Shown: one piece after another, positions 17,491-26,183 of the stretch
Layout of the letters: every line of letters begins with the position of its first letter
Position numbering within the stretch: the first letter of the stretch is position 1
Assembly: GCA_041687255.1 (NCBI GenBank)
Contig: JAWLCL010000019.1
Location: 8,482 to 72,481, forward strand
Direction of reading: 5' to 3'
Length of the DNA stretch: 64,000 bases
Origin: Mariniphaga sp041687255
GTDB lineage: Bacteria > Bacteroidota > Bacteroidia > Bacteroidales > Prolixibacteraceae
Made by a program: the position numbers and the translations under genes
Notes under the pieces: generated by a model
Databases searched by the model: none
The model's input: only the letters and a program-made list of their open reading frames with translations
Told to the model about the DNA's origin: nothing

Positions 17491-17943
17491 CTACACTCCC
17501 ATAATCCTAAGCAATGATTCCTGCAGTTTTTTGCGCTCTTCTTTCGATAAGGCAGTTAAACTTACTGAAGGATATTCAGCAATGCCCCTGCGGGTTTTTA
17601 TAACCAGTGTTAAATCTGTCATTTTACCGAAAAAAGAGTTCTCAAAATGAACATTGTATAACATAGGTTGAGGGAATTCAATGGAATTAAAATTGGTGCT
17701 GCCAAACCTGATAGCTTTGTAATAACGAAGCAAAACTTTATTGTTAGAATCATTAAATTCAATAAACTGATAATCGGCGACCTGGAAAAAGAGAAACCAT
17801 ACAGCAAAAACTCCGGCCATTGCAATACCATATATTGTATAATCGAGAAGAAATAAAACCAAAGCAGCCAACGCTATTACCAAACTAACCAGGAAAAATA
17901 TACGACGTATAGTTATTGTCTGTTTCTTATTTGTGATGGTCAT
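17491..17943 (-). CDS. Small membrane protein of unknown function
   Basis: I do not recognise a family. From the ATG at 17943 the product is 150 residues: a basic N-terminus (MTITNKKQTITIRR), two hydrophobic segments at about residues 15-55 forming a hairpin, then a hydrophilic C-terminal domain rich in beta strands (LLRYYKAIRFGST, MTDLTLVIKTRRG). That layout resembles bacterial PH-like membrane proteins, but this is only an impression. The upstream codons from 17985 are AT-rich leader and were not included. It lies just upstream of dprA and probably shares its transcript. Confidence 0.7.
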   Translation of the reverse strand: MTITNKKQTITIRRIFFLVSLVIALAALVLFLLDYTIYGIAMAGVFAVWFLFFQVADYQFIEFNDSNNKVLLRYYKAIRFGSTNFNSIEFPQPMLYNVHFENSFFGKMTDLTLVIKTRRGIAEYPSVSLTALSKEERKKLQESLLRIMGV

Positions 17944-18010
17944 TTTATTAATTTTTATGTAAATACCACTGGCATGCAAGGCCATTGAAAATTGAAATGC
18001 AATTTTATTG

Positions 18011-18018
18011 TAACTTTA
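18011..18018 (+). promoter_or_regulatory. -7 box upstream of aroB
   Basis: TAACTTTA matches TAnnTTTG at seven of eight positions, 20 bp before the aroB ATG. Upstream TTG trinucleotides exist at plausible distances. Confidence 0.35.
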
Positions 18019-18038
18019 CTGCAATTTAGCAGCTAACA

Positions 18039-19106
18039 ATGGATAAATCAAAAATATATTCAAAAATTATTTATACCGAAACACCGCAGGAAGAACTTAT
18101 TCCTTTAATGGAACCTTACAATAAGGATAAAATATTTCTTGCCACGGAGGAAAATGTTGAAAGGCTATGGGGTCCGGAATTCGATGAATTTATTAAGAAC
18201 CAATCCATTAAAAAAGTAGTTATTCCATCGGGAGAAGAAAACAAAAAGCTTGATTCAGTTGCTCAAATATGGGAATTCCTTTCAAAAAATGGTGCCGATC
18301 GTAAATCGTTGCTTATTAATTTAGGGGGAGGAATGTTAACCGATTTGGCCGGTTTTGCTGCTTCCACATTCAAACGGGGCATCGACTGCATAAACATCCC
18401 AACTACCCTGCTTTCACAAGTGGATGCATCGGTTGGCGGAAAAACCGGAATAAATTTTAACGGATTAAAAAACGAAGTTGGTACTTTTAAGGAACCGGTT
18501 GCGGTAATAATATTTACAGGTTTTCTGAAAACTCTTGACAAGGAAAATTTCCTTTCCGGATTTGCTGAAATGATAAAACACGGTTTGATTCATAGCCCGG
18601 CTCATTTAAGAGAATTAAAAAGTTTTGATGTTCACAACATCGATTATAAATCCCTGCAGGGAATAATAGCGCATTCAGTAGAGGTTAAGCAGTATTTTGT
18701 CAGCCACGACCCTACTGAACAAAACATAAGAAAAGCATTGAATTTCGGGCATACCGCAGGCCATGCTTTCGAAAGCCTTGCCATGGAACAAAAGCGGCCG
18801 GTAATGCACGGTTATGCAGTTGCCTGGGGAATGATTGCCGAACTTTACCTTTCGGTAAAAAAATGCGGATTTTCAATGGATAAATGTATGGAAACTTCCA
18901 GGTGGCTTCTTCAACTTTATGGTCTTTTTAAAATAAACGGAGTTGATTTTGAGCGGCTTTTCGAACTTATGATCCACGATAAAAAAAATGAAGCAGGAAG
19001 AATAAACTTTACCCTGCTTTCCGATACCGGCAAAATGGAAATTAATCAGGATTGTGATAAACATCTTGTTTTTGAAGCACTTGATTTCCTTCGTAATTTT
19101 TCATAA
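18039..19106 (+). CDS. aroB: 3-dehydroquinate synthase
   Basis: Second step of the shikimate pathway: DAHP to 3-dehydroquinate, with NAD and a divalent metal. The 355-residue product has the NAD-binding LGGGMLTDLAGFAASTFKRG region (key part GGGMLTD), PTTLLSQVDASVGGKTGIN, AEMIKHGLI and the metal-site NFGHTAGHAFE. Length is normal. It precedes aroA by 2 bp, so two shikimate enzymes are translated from one message. Confidence 0.97.
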   Translation: MDKSKIYSKIIYTETPQEELIPLMEPYNKDKIFLATEENVERLWGPEFDEFIKNQSIKKVVIPSGEENKKLDSVAQIWEFLSKNGADRKSLLINLGGGMLTDLAGFAASTFKRGIDCINIPTTLLSQVDASVGGKTGINFNGLKNEVGTFKEPVAVIIFTGFLKTLDKENFLSGFAEMIKHGLIHSPAHLRELKSFDVHNIDYKSLQGIIAHSVEVKQYFVSHDPTEQNIRKALNFGHTAGHAFESLAMEQKRPVMHGYAVAWGMIAELYLSVKKCGFSMDKCMETSRWLLQLYGLFKINGVDFERLFELMIHDKKNEAGRINFTLLSDTGKMEINQDCDKHLVFEALDFLRNFS

Positions 19107-19108
19107 AA

Positions 19109-20347
19109 ATGAATTATCAGGTTTCTGTTCAGAATAAAAAAATTGAGGGAAGTATCAATCTTCCGGCATCAAAAAGCATCAGCAACAGGGTGCTTATAAT
19201 AAATGCATTGTGTTATAATCCTTACCCTGTGTGGAATTTATCCGATTCTGATGATACCCGTGTGCTGAATGAAGCATTGTTTTCAAATCAAAACCATTTC
19301 GACATTGGCCATGCAGGCACTGCCATGCGGTTCCTCACAGCGTTTCTTTCAAAGATTGCAGGAGAATGGGTAATTACCGGCTCCGAACGTATGAAGCAAC
19401 GTCCGATTGAAATATTGGTTGATGCATTAAACCAACTCGGTGCTCGTGTGGAATACATTGAAAGGAAAGGATATCCTCCACTTAAAATTTACGGTTCACA
19501 TCTGACAGGAAAAACGCTTGAATTGAACGGCAGCATATCAAGCCAATACATTTCAGCCCTGCTGATGATTGCTCCTACCATAGAAAACGGACTGACAATT
19601 AAACTGACCGGCGAAATTACTTCGCGATCCTATATTGAACTTACCCTTAAGCTAATGGCCCGGTTTGGCATTAAAAGCCGGTGGGATGGCAATTCAATAA
19701 CTGTTCCCGAACAAGATTATTTCCCGGGAGAGTTTACTGTGGAAGCCGACTGGTCAGGTGCTTCCTACTGGTACCAGATTATGGCTTTGGCCGACGAAGG
19801 AGAACTGCTGCTTGAAAACCTTCAGCTCAGCAGCATACAGGGAGATGCTTACATCGCCCGCTGGTTTGAAAAATTTGGAGTCTTTTCCAAACAGTTGCCG
19901 CAGGGTGTTATGCTGACAAAATTACAAGTGGCTCAGCCCAAAAAGCTGGAACTAAATTTCATAGAAAATCCGGATGTTGCACAAACTTTTGCATGCCTGT
20001 GCGTTGCTAAAAAAATACCGTTTCATTTCACCGGTTTAAAAACTCTCAAGATTAAAGAAACTGACCGGATTGCAGCCCTCCAAAATGAACTGGCAAAGTT
20101 TGGTGCCGCACTTACTGAACCCGCTGAAGGAGAATTGGCCTGGAATGGTACAATTGATGAAGCAAAAACAGATAAAATACCATACGTTAATACCTATCAC
20201 GACCACCGTATGGCAATGGCATTTGCTCCAATGGCAATGGAGAACCGTACAATTGAAATTGAAGAACCGTCAGTGGTTTCAAAATCGTATCCCTCCTTCT
20301 GGGATGATTTAAAAAAAGCAGGTTTTAAAATAAGCGACGTCCAGTAA
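19109..20347 (+). CDS. aroA: 3-phosphoshikimate 1-carboxyvinyltransferase (EPSP synthase)
   Basis: Transfers the enolpyruvyl group of PEP to shikimate-3-phosphate. The 412-residue product shows the substrate-binding PASKSISNR near residue 18, GHAGTAMRFLTAF (the GNAGTAxR motif with His in place of Asn), SSQYISALLM, KIKETDRIAAL and HDHRMAMAF. It is slightly shorter than the E. coli enzyme (427), typical for the phylum. Two bp after aroB; convergent with the transglutaminase gene with a 10-bp gap. Confidence 0.96.
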   Translation: MNYQVSVQNKKIEGSINLPASKSISNRVLIINALCYNPYPVWNLSDSDDTRVLNEALFSNQNHFDIGHAGTAMRFLTAFLSKIAGEWVITGSERMKQRPIEILVDALNQLGARVEYIERKGYPPLKIYGSHLTGKTLELNGSISSQYISALLMIAPTIENGLTIKLTGEITSRSYIELTLKLMARFGIKSRWDGNSITVPEQDYFPGEFTVEADWSGASYWYQIMALADEGELLLENLQLSSIQGDAYIARWFEKFGVFSKQLPQGVMLTKLQVAQPKKLELNFIENPDVAQTFACLCVAKKIPFHFTGLKTLKIKETDRIAALQNELAKFGAALTEPAEGELAWNGTIDEAKTDKIPYVNTYHDHRMAMAFAPMAMENRTIEIEEPSVVSKSYPSFWDDLKKAGFKISDVQ

Positions 20348-20357
20348 TTATCCCGGC

Positions 20358-21566
20358 TTACAGGGATTGTGAATTTAGCTTGTATAGCTTTATAACCCCC
20401 TCCTGCTCCTTTGCAGTATCAATTTCTTTGGAAGCGGTTATACCATCAACTCCTGTAAATTCGAGCCGGTAAGTTTTGTCTTTTTTTAGCCTGAACTTTA
20501 AAAACCGGTTTAAATCATCAGTCGGTAAAGGTGTATAGCCAAAATCAACCTGTTTTTCACCTTCCCACAAGGTTACCTTTTCAGCAATGCGTCCCCGGCC
20601 TCCTTTTTCATCCTGTGTTTCATACAATACCACATCAATCATCAGTTCATCCTCATTCAGTTCCATGCCTGCCAGCTGCTCCTGATAAAGCCTGATGTAC
20701 CTGTCGGTGACATTTACAGCATGCACTTCCCTGGAATCCTTGTCCCAAATAAGTGGATAATGAGTTTGAGCCGGCTTATATGAGGCCGCATATATCCAGT
20801 GTACCGGCTTCTGTGGATCGGCTTTGCCGGCATCACCTAAAAACCAGCTCTTATTAAGTGCATCGGGATAATACTCTGTAAAATACCATTCGCCATCAAT
20901 CCAAACCTCAACCCAGCTATGGTTTCCGCGCATATTTGTCCACAAGGGAGTACCGGCTATACGAGCTGGAATACCTACCGAACGAAAGGCATTCACCAAC
21001 AAAAATGAAAGACCGGTACAGGTAGCCATCTGTTCATCGATAGCCTTAAACGGGCTGATGTTTACAGCGCTTCTTTTGGTATTGTATTCCACGCCAAGTT
21101 CTGCCATGATATTCAGGTTTACCGAATCGATTGCCGCGTAAATATCCTTGCAACCGCTAACTTTGGGTGAAAATCTTTGATAGAAATCTTCCCGCCAGTT
21201 GTCCCGCCTTTCATCAAGACTGTAATAAGGCAGTACCTCGTTCAGAAATATTGAATCGGGCAATTCCCGGCACCACGAATATTCTTCCCTGACTTTAACA
21301 GCTCCTTTCACCTGGTCAAGTATGAAATCAGCATCCAAAGTTTTTAAATCCTTTTCCGGCATATAGGCCAGCAAAAATGCAACAGCTTCCTTTTCCTGCT
21401 TTGAGCTGTTGTCAATAGCCTTCATAAGTTCAGTGCTGTTATCGCCGGCTTTAACAAGTGCGGAATCGAGCAACGAATGATAAGCCTGTGGCACTCCCGG
21501 ATATTTCGACTGGCAAGCAGAAAGAAAAGCAACAGTAAACAATAAGGGAAACAAAAGGTATTTCAT
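20358..21566 (-). CDS. Transglutaminase-like lipoprotein
   Basis: Exported protein with a lipoprotein signal peptide (MKYLLFPLLFTVAFLSAC, Cys18) and a central transglutaminase/cysteine-peptidase-like core. The core shows CTGLSFLLVNAFRSVGIPAR (catalytic Cys), NHSWVEVWIDGEWYFTEYY (catalytic His) and a following Asp in PDALN. The C-terminal 110 residues look like a beta-sandwich. 402 residues. Such secreted transglutaminase-fold proteins act as peptidases or cross-linkers; substrate unknown. The gene follows the membrane acyltransferase gene by 5 bp, so they are likely one operon. Confidence 0.85.
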   Translation of the reverse strand: MKYLLFPLLFTVAFLSACQSKYPGVPQAYHSLLDSALVKAGDNSTELMKAIDNSSKQEKEAVAFLLAYMPEKDLKTLDADFILDQVKGAVKVREEYSWCRELPDSIFLNEVLPYYSLDERRDNWREDFYQRFSPKVSGCKDIYAAIDSVNLNIMAELGVEYNTKRSAVNISPFKAIDEQMATCTGLSFLLVNAFRSVGIPARIAGTPLWTNMRGNHSWVEVWIDGEWYFTEYYPDALNKSWFLGDAGKADPQKPVHWIYAASYKPAQTHYPLIWDKDSREVHAVNVTDRYIRLYQEQLAGMELNEDELMIDVVLYETQDEKGGRGRIAEKVTLWEGEKQVDFGYTPLPTDDLNRFLKFRLKKDKTYRLEFTGVDGITASKEIDTAKEQEGVIKLYKLNSQSL

Positions 21567-21571
21567 GAATT

Positions 21572-22666
21572 TTATAATTTTATAAATATTTTTTTCCGGT
21601 ACAGTATCAAAGCCGGAATATAATTAAAACAAATAAACAAAACTGCAAATAACAGGCTTCCGAGTTTCAGGCTCCAGCCTGCTGATTCAAACATCTGCAT
21701 AAAATGAACGTTAAGGCTGCTTCCGCCGAATTTAATGCTGTAGAATATCTGCCCCCACACATCGGCCAAAACATATACCGCAATGGCGTTGGAACCAAAA
21801 ACTATACCCGGTTCAGTAAAACGTTTATGCCCCCTCTGGTCGATAAAAAACAAGCTTACCGCCAACAGCATTGCTGCAAGTCCGGATGTTACCATTACAA
21901 ACGAACTGGTCCATAAACTTTTGTTTATTGGAAAAACATAGTCCCACATGTATCCAATCATAAAGGCAAAAAAGCCGAGTGAGAACAGGTAAATGACCTT
22001 GCGTTCAGGTGAAAACCTGCTCAAAATCAGGTGTCCCGCCAGCAACCCGGTAATACCGGAAGCAATTGCAGGAAAGGTACTGAAGATACCTTCCGGATCC
22101 CAGGTCTTCTGCCACATGTAGCCGGGCAACAGTTTGCTGTCGATAAAAGCAGCCAGGTTAGCGCCCGGCTCAAGCATTGGTTCGCCGTAACCGGGTGTGG
22201 GAATCAGCACCATTGCCAGCCAGTAACCAATTAATAATAAAGCAGCCACAATCGCCTGTGTTTTCCACCGGGAATTCAGAAACAGAATTGCTGAAACCAG
22301 AAATACAATTGCAATGCGCTGCAATACCCCTGCATAACGTATATTTTCAAGATCAAACTTCGGGAACAACCACAACAAAACCCCAACCACAAATATTTTA
22401 ATAGCCCTGATGACAATCTTCCTGTACATCGGCCTTTTGGGAACTCCTGCCTTTAACCTTTTTGAATAAGCCAGTGCGATTGATACTCCAACAATAAAAA
22501 TAAAGAATGGGAAAATCAAATCGGTAGGTGTCAAACCATGCCATTCGGCATGCAGCAATGGCGGGTAAACATGGCTCCAGCTTCCCGGATAATTTACCAT
22601 AATCATCGCTGCAATGGTAAACCCCCTGAAAGCATCAAGAGAAATCAAACGTTTGTTCTCAGTCAT
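21572..22666 (-). CDS. Multi-pass acyltransferase (DUF5009 / heparan-glucosaminide N-acetyltransferase-like)
   Basis: A 364-residue inner-membrane protein with about ten hydrophobic segments. It opens RLISLDAFRGFTIAAMIMVNYPGSW (key part LDAFRGFTI), followed by LIFPFFIFIVGVSIALAYSKR and a conserved GVLQRIAIVF. This is the layout of the bacterial relatives of lysosomal HGSNAT, thought to transfer acetyl groups across the membrane to sugars. Such proteins are common in Bacteroidota glycan-use loci. Operon partner of the downstream transglutaminase lipoprotein; the biological substrate is not evident. Confidence 0.87.
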   Translation of the reverse strand: MTENKRLISLDAFRGFTIAAMIMVNYPGSWSHVYPPLLHAEWHGLTPTDLIFPFFIFIVGVSIALAYSKRLKAGVPKRPMYRKIVIRAIKIFVVGVLLWLFPKFDLENIRYAGVLQRIAIVFLVSAILFLNSRWKTQAIVAALLLIGYWLAMVLIPTPGYGEPMLEPGANLAAFIDSKLLPGYMWQKTWDPEGIFSTFPAIASGITGLLAGHLILSRFSPERKVIYLFSLGFFAFMIGYMWDYVFPINKSLWTSSFVMVTSGLAAMLLAVSLFFIDQRGHKRFTEPGIVFGSNAIAVYVLADVWGQIFYSIKFGGSSLNVHFMQMFESAGWSLKLGSLLFAVLFICFNYIPALILYRKKIFIKL

Positions 22667-22692
22667 TATATTCCGTTAAATTAAAAAATCGT

Positions 22693-23136
22693 TTATCTTT
22701 TTGCCCTGAAGAATTCCTGTAACAACTCCGAACATTCCTCCCGCATAATGCCATGAGTAACTTCTGTTTTCGGATGCAGTACTTTTGGGGCAAAAAGGTG
22801 GTATCCTTTCTTTTCATCGGTAGCTCCAAAAACAAGCCGGCCCATTTGAGCCCATCCTATTGCAGCGGCACACATGGCACACGGCTCGAGTGTTATATAC
22901 AGAGTACAGTCGTTTAAATATTTTCCTCCCAACAAATTGGCTGCAGCAGTAATGGCCTGCATTTCGGCATGAGCTGTTACATCATTAAGCGTTTCGGTTA
23001 AATTATGAGCACGTGCAATTATCTTCCGGTTGGCTACAACAACAGCGCCTACAGGCACCTCTCCCTTGTCAAAAGCCTGAAGCGCCTCTGTAAACGCTTT
23101 CTTCATAAAATATTCATCGCTAAACGGTTCTATCAT
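22693..23136 (-). CDS. tadA: tRNA-specific adenosine-34 deaminase
   Basis: Deaminates A34 to inosine in the anticodon of tRNA-Arg(ACG). The ATG at 23136 gives a 147-residue protein starting MIEPFSDEYFMKKAF; the GTG at 23154 is less likely. The zinc/catalytic motifs are HAEMQAI and TLEPCAMCAAAIGWAQ, and GEVPVGAVVV precedes them. Normal length. Divergent from aspS across a 86-bp gap that must hold both promoters. Confidence 0.94.
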   Translation of the reverse strand: MIEPFSDEYFMKKAFTEALQAFDKGEVPVGAVVVANRKIIARAHNLTETLNDVTAHAEMQAITAAANLLGGKYLNDCTLYITLEPCAMCAAAIGWAQMGRLVFGATDEKKGYHLFAPKVLHPKTEVTHGIMREECSELLQEFFRAKR

Positions 23137-23222
23137 CCCTCTATTCAAAAGCACGTAATTTGAGGGGATGAAATTGCTAAATTCTTCTTATTTTCGCAAC
23201 CAAATCAATAAAAAAGTATTTT

Positions 23223-24977
23223 ATGTACAGAACACATACGTGTGGAGAATTAAGGGCCGAACATATTGGCCGGAAGGTTCAACTGGCAGGTTGGGTTCAG
23301 AGGGTAAGGGATTTAGGTGCCATGTCGTTTATCGACTTACGCGACCGGTATGGAATTACCCAGCTGGTAACCGATGAAAACACCCCTCGTGAAGTCACGG
23401 AGCTTAAAGAGCAGCTGGGCAGGGAGTTTGTTGTTCAGGCATCAGGAATTGTAAGGGAGAGGTCAAGCAAAAACAAAAACATATCAACAGGTGATATAGA
23501 AATTGCTTTGTCGGAATTGAAAATCCTGAGCTCATCGGCAGTTCCTCCGTTCACCATTCAGGATGATACCGATGGCGGAGATGAGTTACGGATGAAATAC
23601 CGTTACCTTGATCTGAGAAGAAGCGCTGTACGTAAAAACCTGGAGCTACGTGCCCGCATGGCACATGCAGTGCGCTCCTACCTTGCCTCAAACGATTTTA
23701 TTGAAGTTGAAACTCCTGTACTTATAAAATCCACTCCCGAGGGTGCCCGCGACTTTGTTGTTCCATCACGTATGAATCCCGGCGAGTTCTATGCCTTGCC
23801 ACAATCGCCCCAGATTTTTAAGCAACTCTTAATGGTTGCCGGTTTCGATAAATACTTCCAAATCGTAAAATGCTTTAGGGATGAAGACCTGCGTGCAGAC
23901 CGCCAGCCTGAATTTACTCAAATCGACTGCGAAATGTCGTTTGTTGAACAGGAGGATGTTTTGAACACCTTCGAAGGACTTACACAGGCTGTTTTCAAGC
24001 AGGTCCTTGATATAGAGGTGGACAAGTTTCCCAGGATGCCTTTCAGCGAAGCCATGGAAAGCTATGGATCTGATAAGCCCGACATACGCTTTGAAATGAA
24101 GCTGAATGAACTCACTGCCGAAACAAAGGGAAAAGGTTTCCCTGTTTTCGATTCAGCAGAATATGTAGGAGCCATCTGCGCCAAAGGATGCGCCGGTTAT
24201 TCGCGCAAACAAACCGATGAGCTTACCGAATGGGTTAAACGCCCGCAAATCGGCTCCAAAGGGCTTGTATTTGTAAAGTATAACGACGACAAAACCTTTA
24301 AGTCATCTGTCGATAAGTTTTATGCGCCGGAAGAATTAAAAACCTGGGCAGAAAAATTAAATGCTGAACCTGGTGACTTGCTGCTTATTCTCTCAGGCAA
24401 AAAGGAACAAACACTTAAAGCTTTGGGGGAATTGCGCCTTGAAATGGGAAACCGGCTGGGGCTTCGCAAAAAAGGCACCTTTAAACCATTGTGGGTAGTC
24501 GATTTTCCTTTACTGGAGTGGGATGAAGAATCGCAACGTTTTTTTGCAATGCACCATCCATTCACCGCGCCAAAACCCGAAGATATCCCGCTGCTGGATG
24601 AAAATCCCGGAAATGTGCGTGCCAATGCCTATGACCTTGTAATAAACGGGGTAGAAATTGGAGGTGGCTCAGTCAGGATCTACGATTCGGAGTTGCAGGC
24701 CAAAATGTTCGATATTCTTGGTTTTACGCCCGAACAGGCCAAAGCACAGTTTGGCTTCCTTATGGATGCATTTAAATACGGAGCACCGCCCCATGCAGGA
24801 ATTGCCTTTGGGTTCGACCGTCTGGTTTCGCTCTTTGCAGGTATAGATTCCATCCGCGATGTCATTGCTTTCCCGAAAAACAACTCAGGCCGCGATGTAA
24901 TGAATGACTCCCCTGCTCCTATATCAATTGAGCAGCTCAATGAACTCAACCTGAAAGTGACGCTGCCAAAAGAATAA
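23223..24977 (+). CDS. aspS: Aspartate-tRNA ligase
   Basis: Class II aminoacyl-tRNA synthetase of the long bacterial type. The 584-residue product has the N-terminal OB-fold anticodon-binding domain (VQLAGWVQRVRDLGAMSFIDLRDR split as GWVQRVRDLG), class II motif 2 as FRDEDLRADRQPEFTQ, the bacterial GAD insertion in the middle, and motif 3 as GFDRLVSLFAG near the end. ATG start. Followed by a good terminator and then a long gene-free stretch. Confidence 0.97.
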   Translation: MYRTHTCGELRAEHIGRKVQLAGWVQRVRDLGAMSFIDLRDRYGITQLVTDENTPREVTELKEQLGREFVVQASGIVRERSSKNKNISTGDIEIALSELKILSSSAVPPFTIQDDTDGGDELRMKYRYLDLRRSAVRKNLELRARMAHAVRSYLASNDFIEVETPVLIKSTPEGARDFVVPSRMNPGEFYALPQSPQIFKQLLMVAGFDKYFQIVKCFRDEDLRADRQPEFTQIDCEMSFVEQEDVLNTFEGLTQAVFKQVLDIEVDKFPRMPFSEAMESYGSDKPDIRFEMKLNELTAETKGKGFPVFDSAEYVGAICAKGCAGYSRKQTDELTEWVKRPQIGSKGLVFVKYNDDKTFKSSVDKFYAPEELKTWAEKLNAEPGDLLLILSGKKEQTLKALGELRLEMGNRLGLRKKGTFKPLWVVDFPLLEWDEESQRFFAMHHPFTAPKPEDIPLLDENPGNVRANAYDLVINGVEIGGGSVRIYDSELQAKMFDILGFTPEQAKAQFGFLMDAFKYGAPPHAGIAFGFDRLVSLFAGIDSIRDVIAFPKNNSGRDVMNDSPAPISIEQLNELNLKVTLPKE

Positions 24978-25001
24978 AAAATATTAAGCAAATTGGATTA
25001 T

Positions 25002-25038
25002 AGCCGTTTCAGCACAGTAAGTTGGAGCGGCTGTTTTT
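25002..25038 (+). terminator. Intrinsic terminator after aspS
   Basis: A 12-bp RNA stem (with three G-U pairs) formed by AGCCGTTTCAGC and GTTGGAGCGGCT is followed by TTTTTT, 25 bp after the aspS stop. Confidence 0.85.
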
Positions 25039-25649
25039 TATGTCCTGACTAAGAAAATTATGTCTACACCTTTTGGATCTAAAAGATTACAACCGAATGA
25101 ATAATGAGGACATAATGCATTTATTACCTGCATTTCAACCTGGTTATAGCACAATATATAAGACGGTGCAACTCCATTTGGAATTGAATTTACATTGAGT
25201 TTAGTCAGGCGAAGGTACGATGAAGGTATGCCTTATAAAAGGATTGAACAGTCCCCTTAATTCTCGTGGCTATATTGCATAAGAAGTAACTGTTCATAGT
25301 TCAGGGCTTTGCTACTTTGCTATCTGGTCCTTGAAGCAGGTCCAACCTTATTTTTCTTAAACCTTATTTCCAAAACCAACCTTAGTAGAAGGCCCTTCCC
25401 CAAAATCCCTGTCGCTAGGTAGTGCGAAGGCCTGATAAAATGACATCTTGAGTGAATTATATAAAACTGATAATCAGGGGATTGAGGTTTTAATTATAAG
25501 ATGATTCAATTATGCCGCAATTAACCCACAGAAAACAGGTGCTGAACTTTCAAATGTATCATTTGCTTTGACCGGATAATTAATCCGAAGAAAAGAAGTG
25601 GATCATAGAAAATCCAGTCTTTAAATTGGCAGGGAAATGGAATTAAACA
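25039..25649. other. Long gene-free stretch, probably decayed
   Basis: About 610 bp without a usable ORF, unusual in this compact window. A perfect 9-bp inverted repeat TTATGTCCT (25038-25046) / AGGACATAA (25107-25115) brackets one part. At about 25181-25228 there is a piece related to the 11-bp repeat locus at 40.0 kb. Several short protein-like peptides appear in different frames (for example KKWIIENPVFKLAG near 25596-25640) but are interrupted by stops. I cannot name a parent gene; a degenerate mobile element or dead gene would fit. Confidence 0.45.
25181..25228 (+). repeat. Second copy of dispersed 11-bp repeat element
   Basis: Two 11-bp units (ATTGAATTTAC, ATTGAGTTTAG) followed by TCAGGCGA and a short flank. 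The reverse complement of 40015-40053 matches this nearly base for base over the first 30 bp (2 mismatches) and more loosely over the next 18 (GGTAnGATGAA). Confidence 0.6.
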
Positions 25650-25650
25650 C

Positions 25651-25687
25651 AAAAGCCGTCACAGAATAATACTCTGCGACGACTTTT
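25651..25687 (-). terminator. Terminator of the ExbB/ExbD operon
   Basis: On the minus strand, 24 bp after the ExbD stop, AAAGTCGTCGCAGA pairs with TCTGTGACGGCTTT across a short AT-rich loop; two positions are G-U/A-C variants. It is followed by TTTTGTGTTT, a moderate U-tract. Confidence 0.75.
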
Positions 25688-25710
25688 ATATTATAGTTCA
25701 AAAGATCGGA

Positions 25711-26181
25711 TTACCTTTCTACCCGTTGTCTTGACGAATAGTTAATGTGCAGTGCAGCTGATTTTCTCAATTCCTGTTTGATATCAGTTACAATACCCAT
25801 TTTGGTATTTTCATCCACTTTTAAAGATGTAATCATCATTGGCCTTTCGGCTTCGCTACGTGCTTCCCTTTCAGCGATGACATAATCTTGTATTTCGCTT
25901 ACATTGGCAAACTGATCGTTGAGCTGTATACGGGAAGAAACACCAAAGGTTTTTTGGTATTGTGCCAATGGTTCACCAACGTATATATAGCTCACCAGCG
26001 ACTTTTTTTCCAGCTTTGTCAATTCAGTAGCAGTAGGAAGCTTGATTTCGACCATGTAAGTTACTTCGCGCATGGTTGTACTAACCATGAAGAAAAATAA
26101 CAACATGAAAACGATATCAGGCAATGAAGCTGTTGAAATGGGAGGAAGTTCCTTACCTCCTTTTTTTCTGAATTTACTCAT
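25711..26181 (-). CDS. ExbD/TolR-family biopolymer transport protein (second copy)
   Basis: Component of a proton-driven ExbB/ExbD motor that energises TonB or related envelope machinery. The 156-residue product has a short basic N-terminus, one membrane segment at about 22-40 with the family start PPISTASLPDIVFMLLFFFMV (the Asp in SLPDIVF is the proton-relay residue), and a periplasmic domain. Last gene of a four-gene operon, 2 bp after the other ExbD. Confidence 0.92.
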   Translation of the reverse strand: MSKFRKKGGKELPPISTASLPDIVFMLLFFFMVSTTMREVTYMVEIKLPTATELTKLEKKSLVSYIYVGEPLAQYQKTFGVSSRIQLNDQFANVSEIQDYVIAEREARSEAERPMMITSLKVDENTKMGIVTDIKQELRKSAALHINYSSRQRVER

Positions 26182-26183
26182 AA

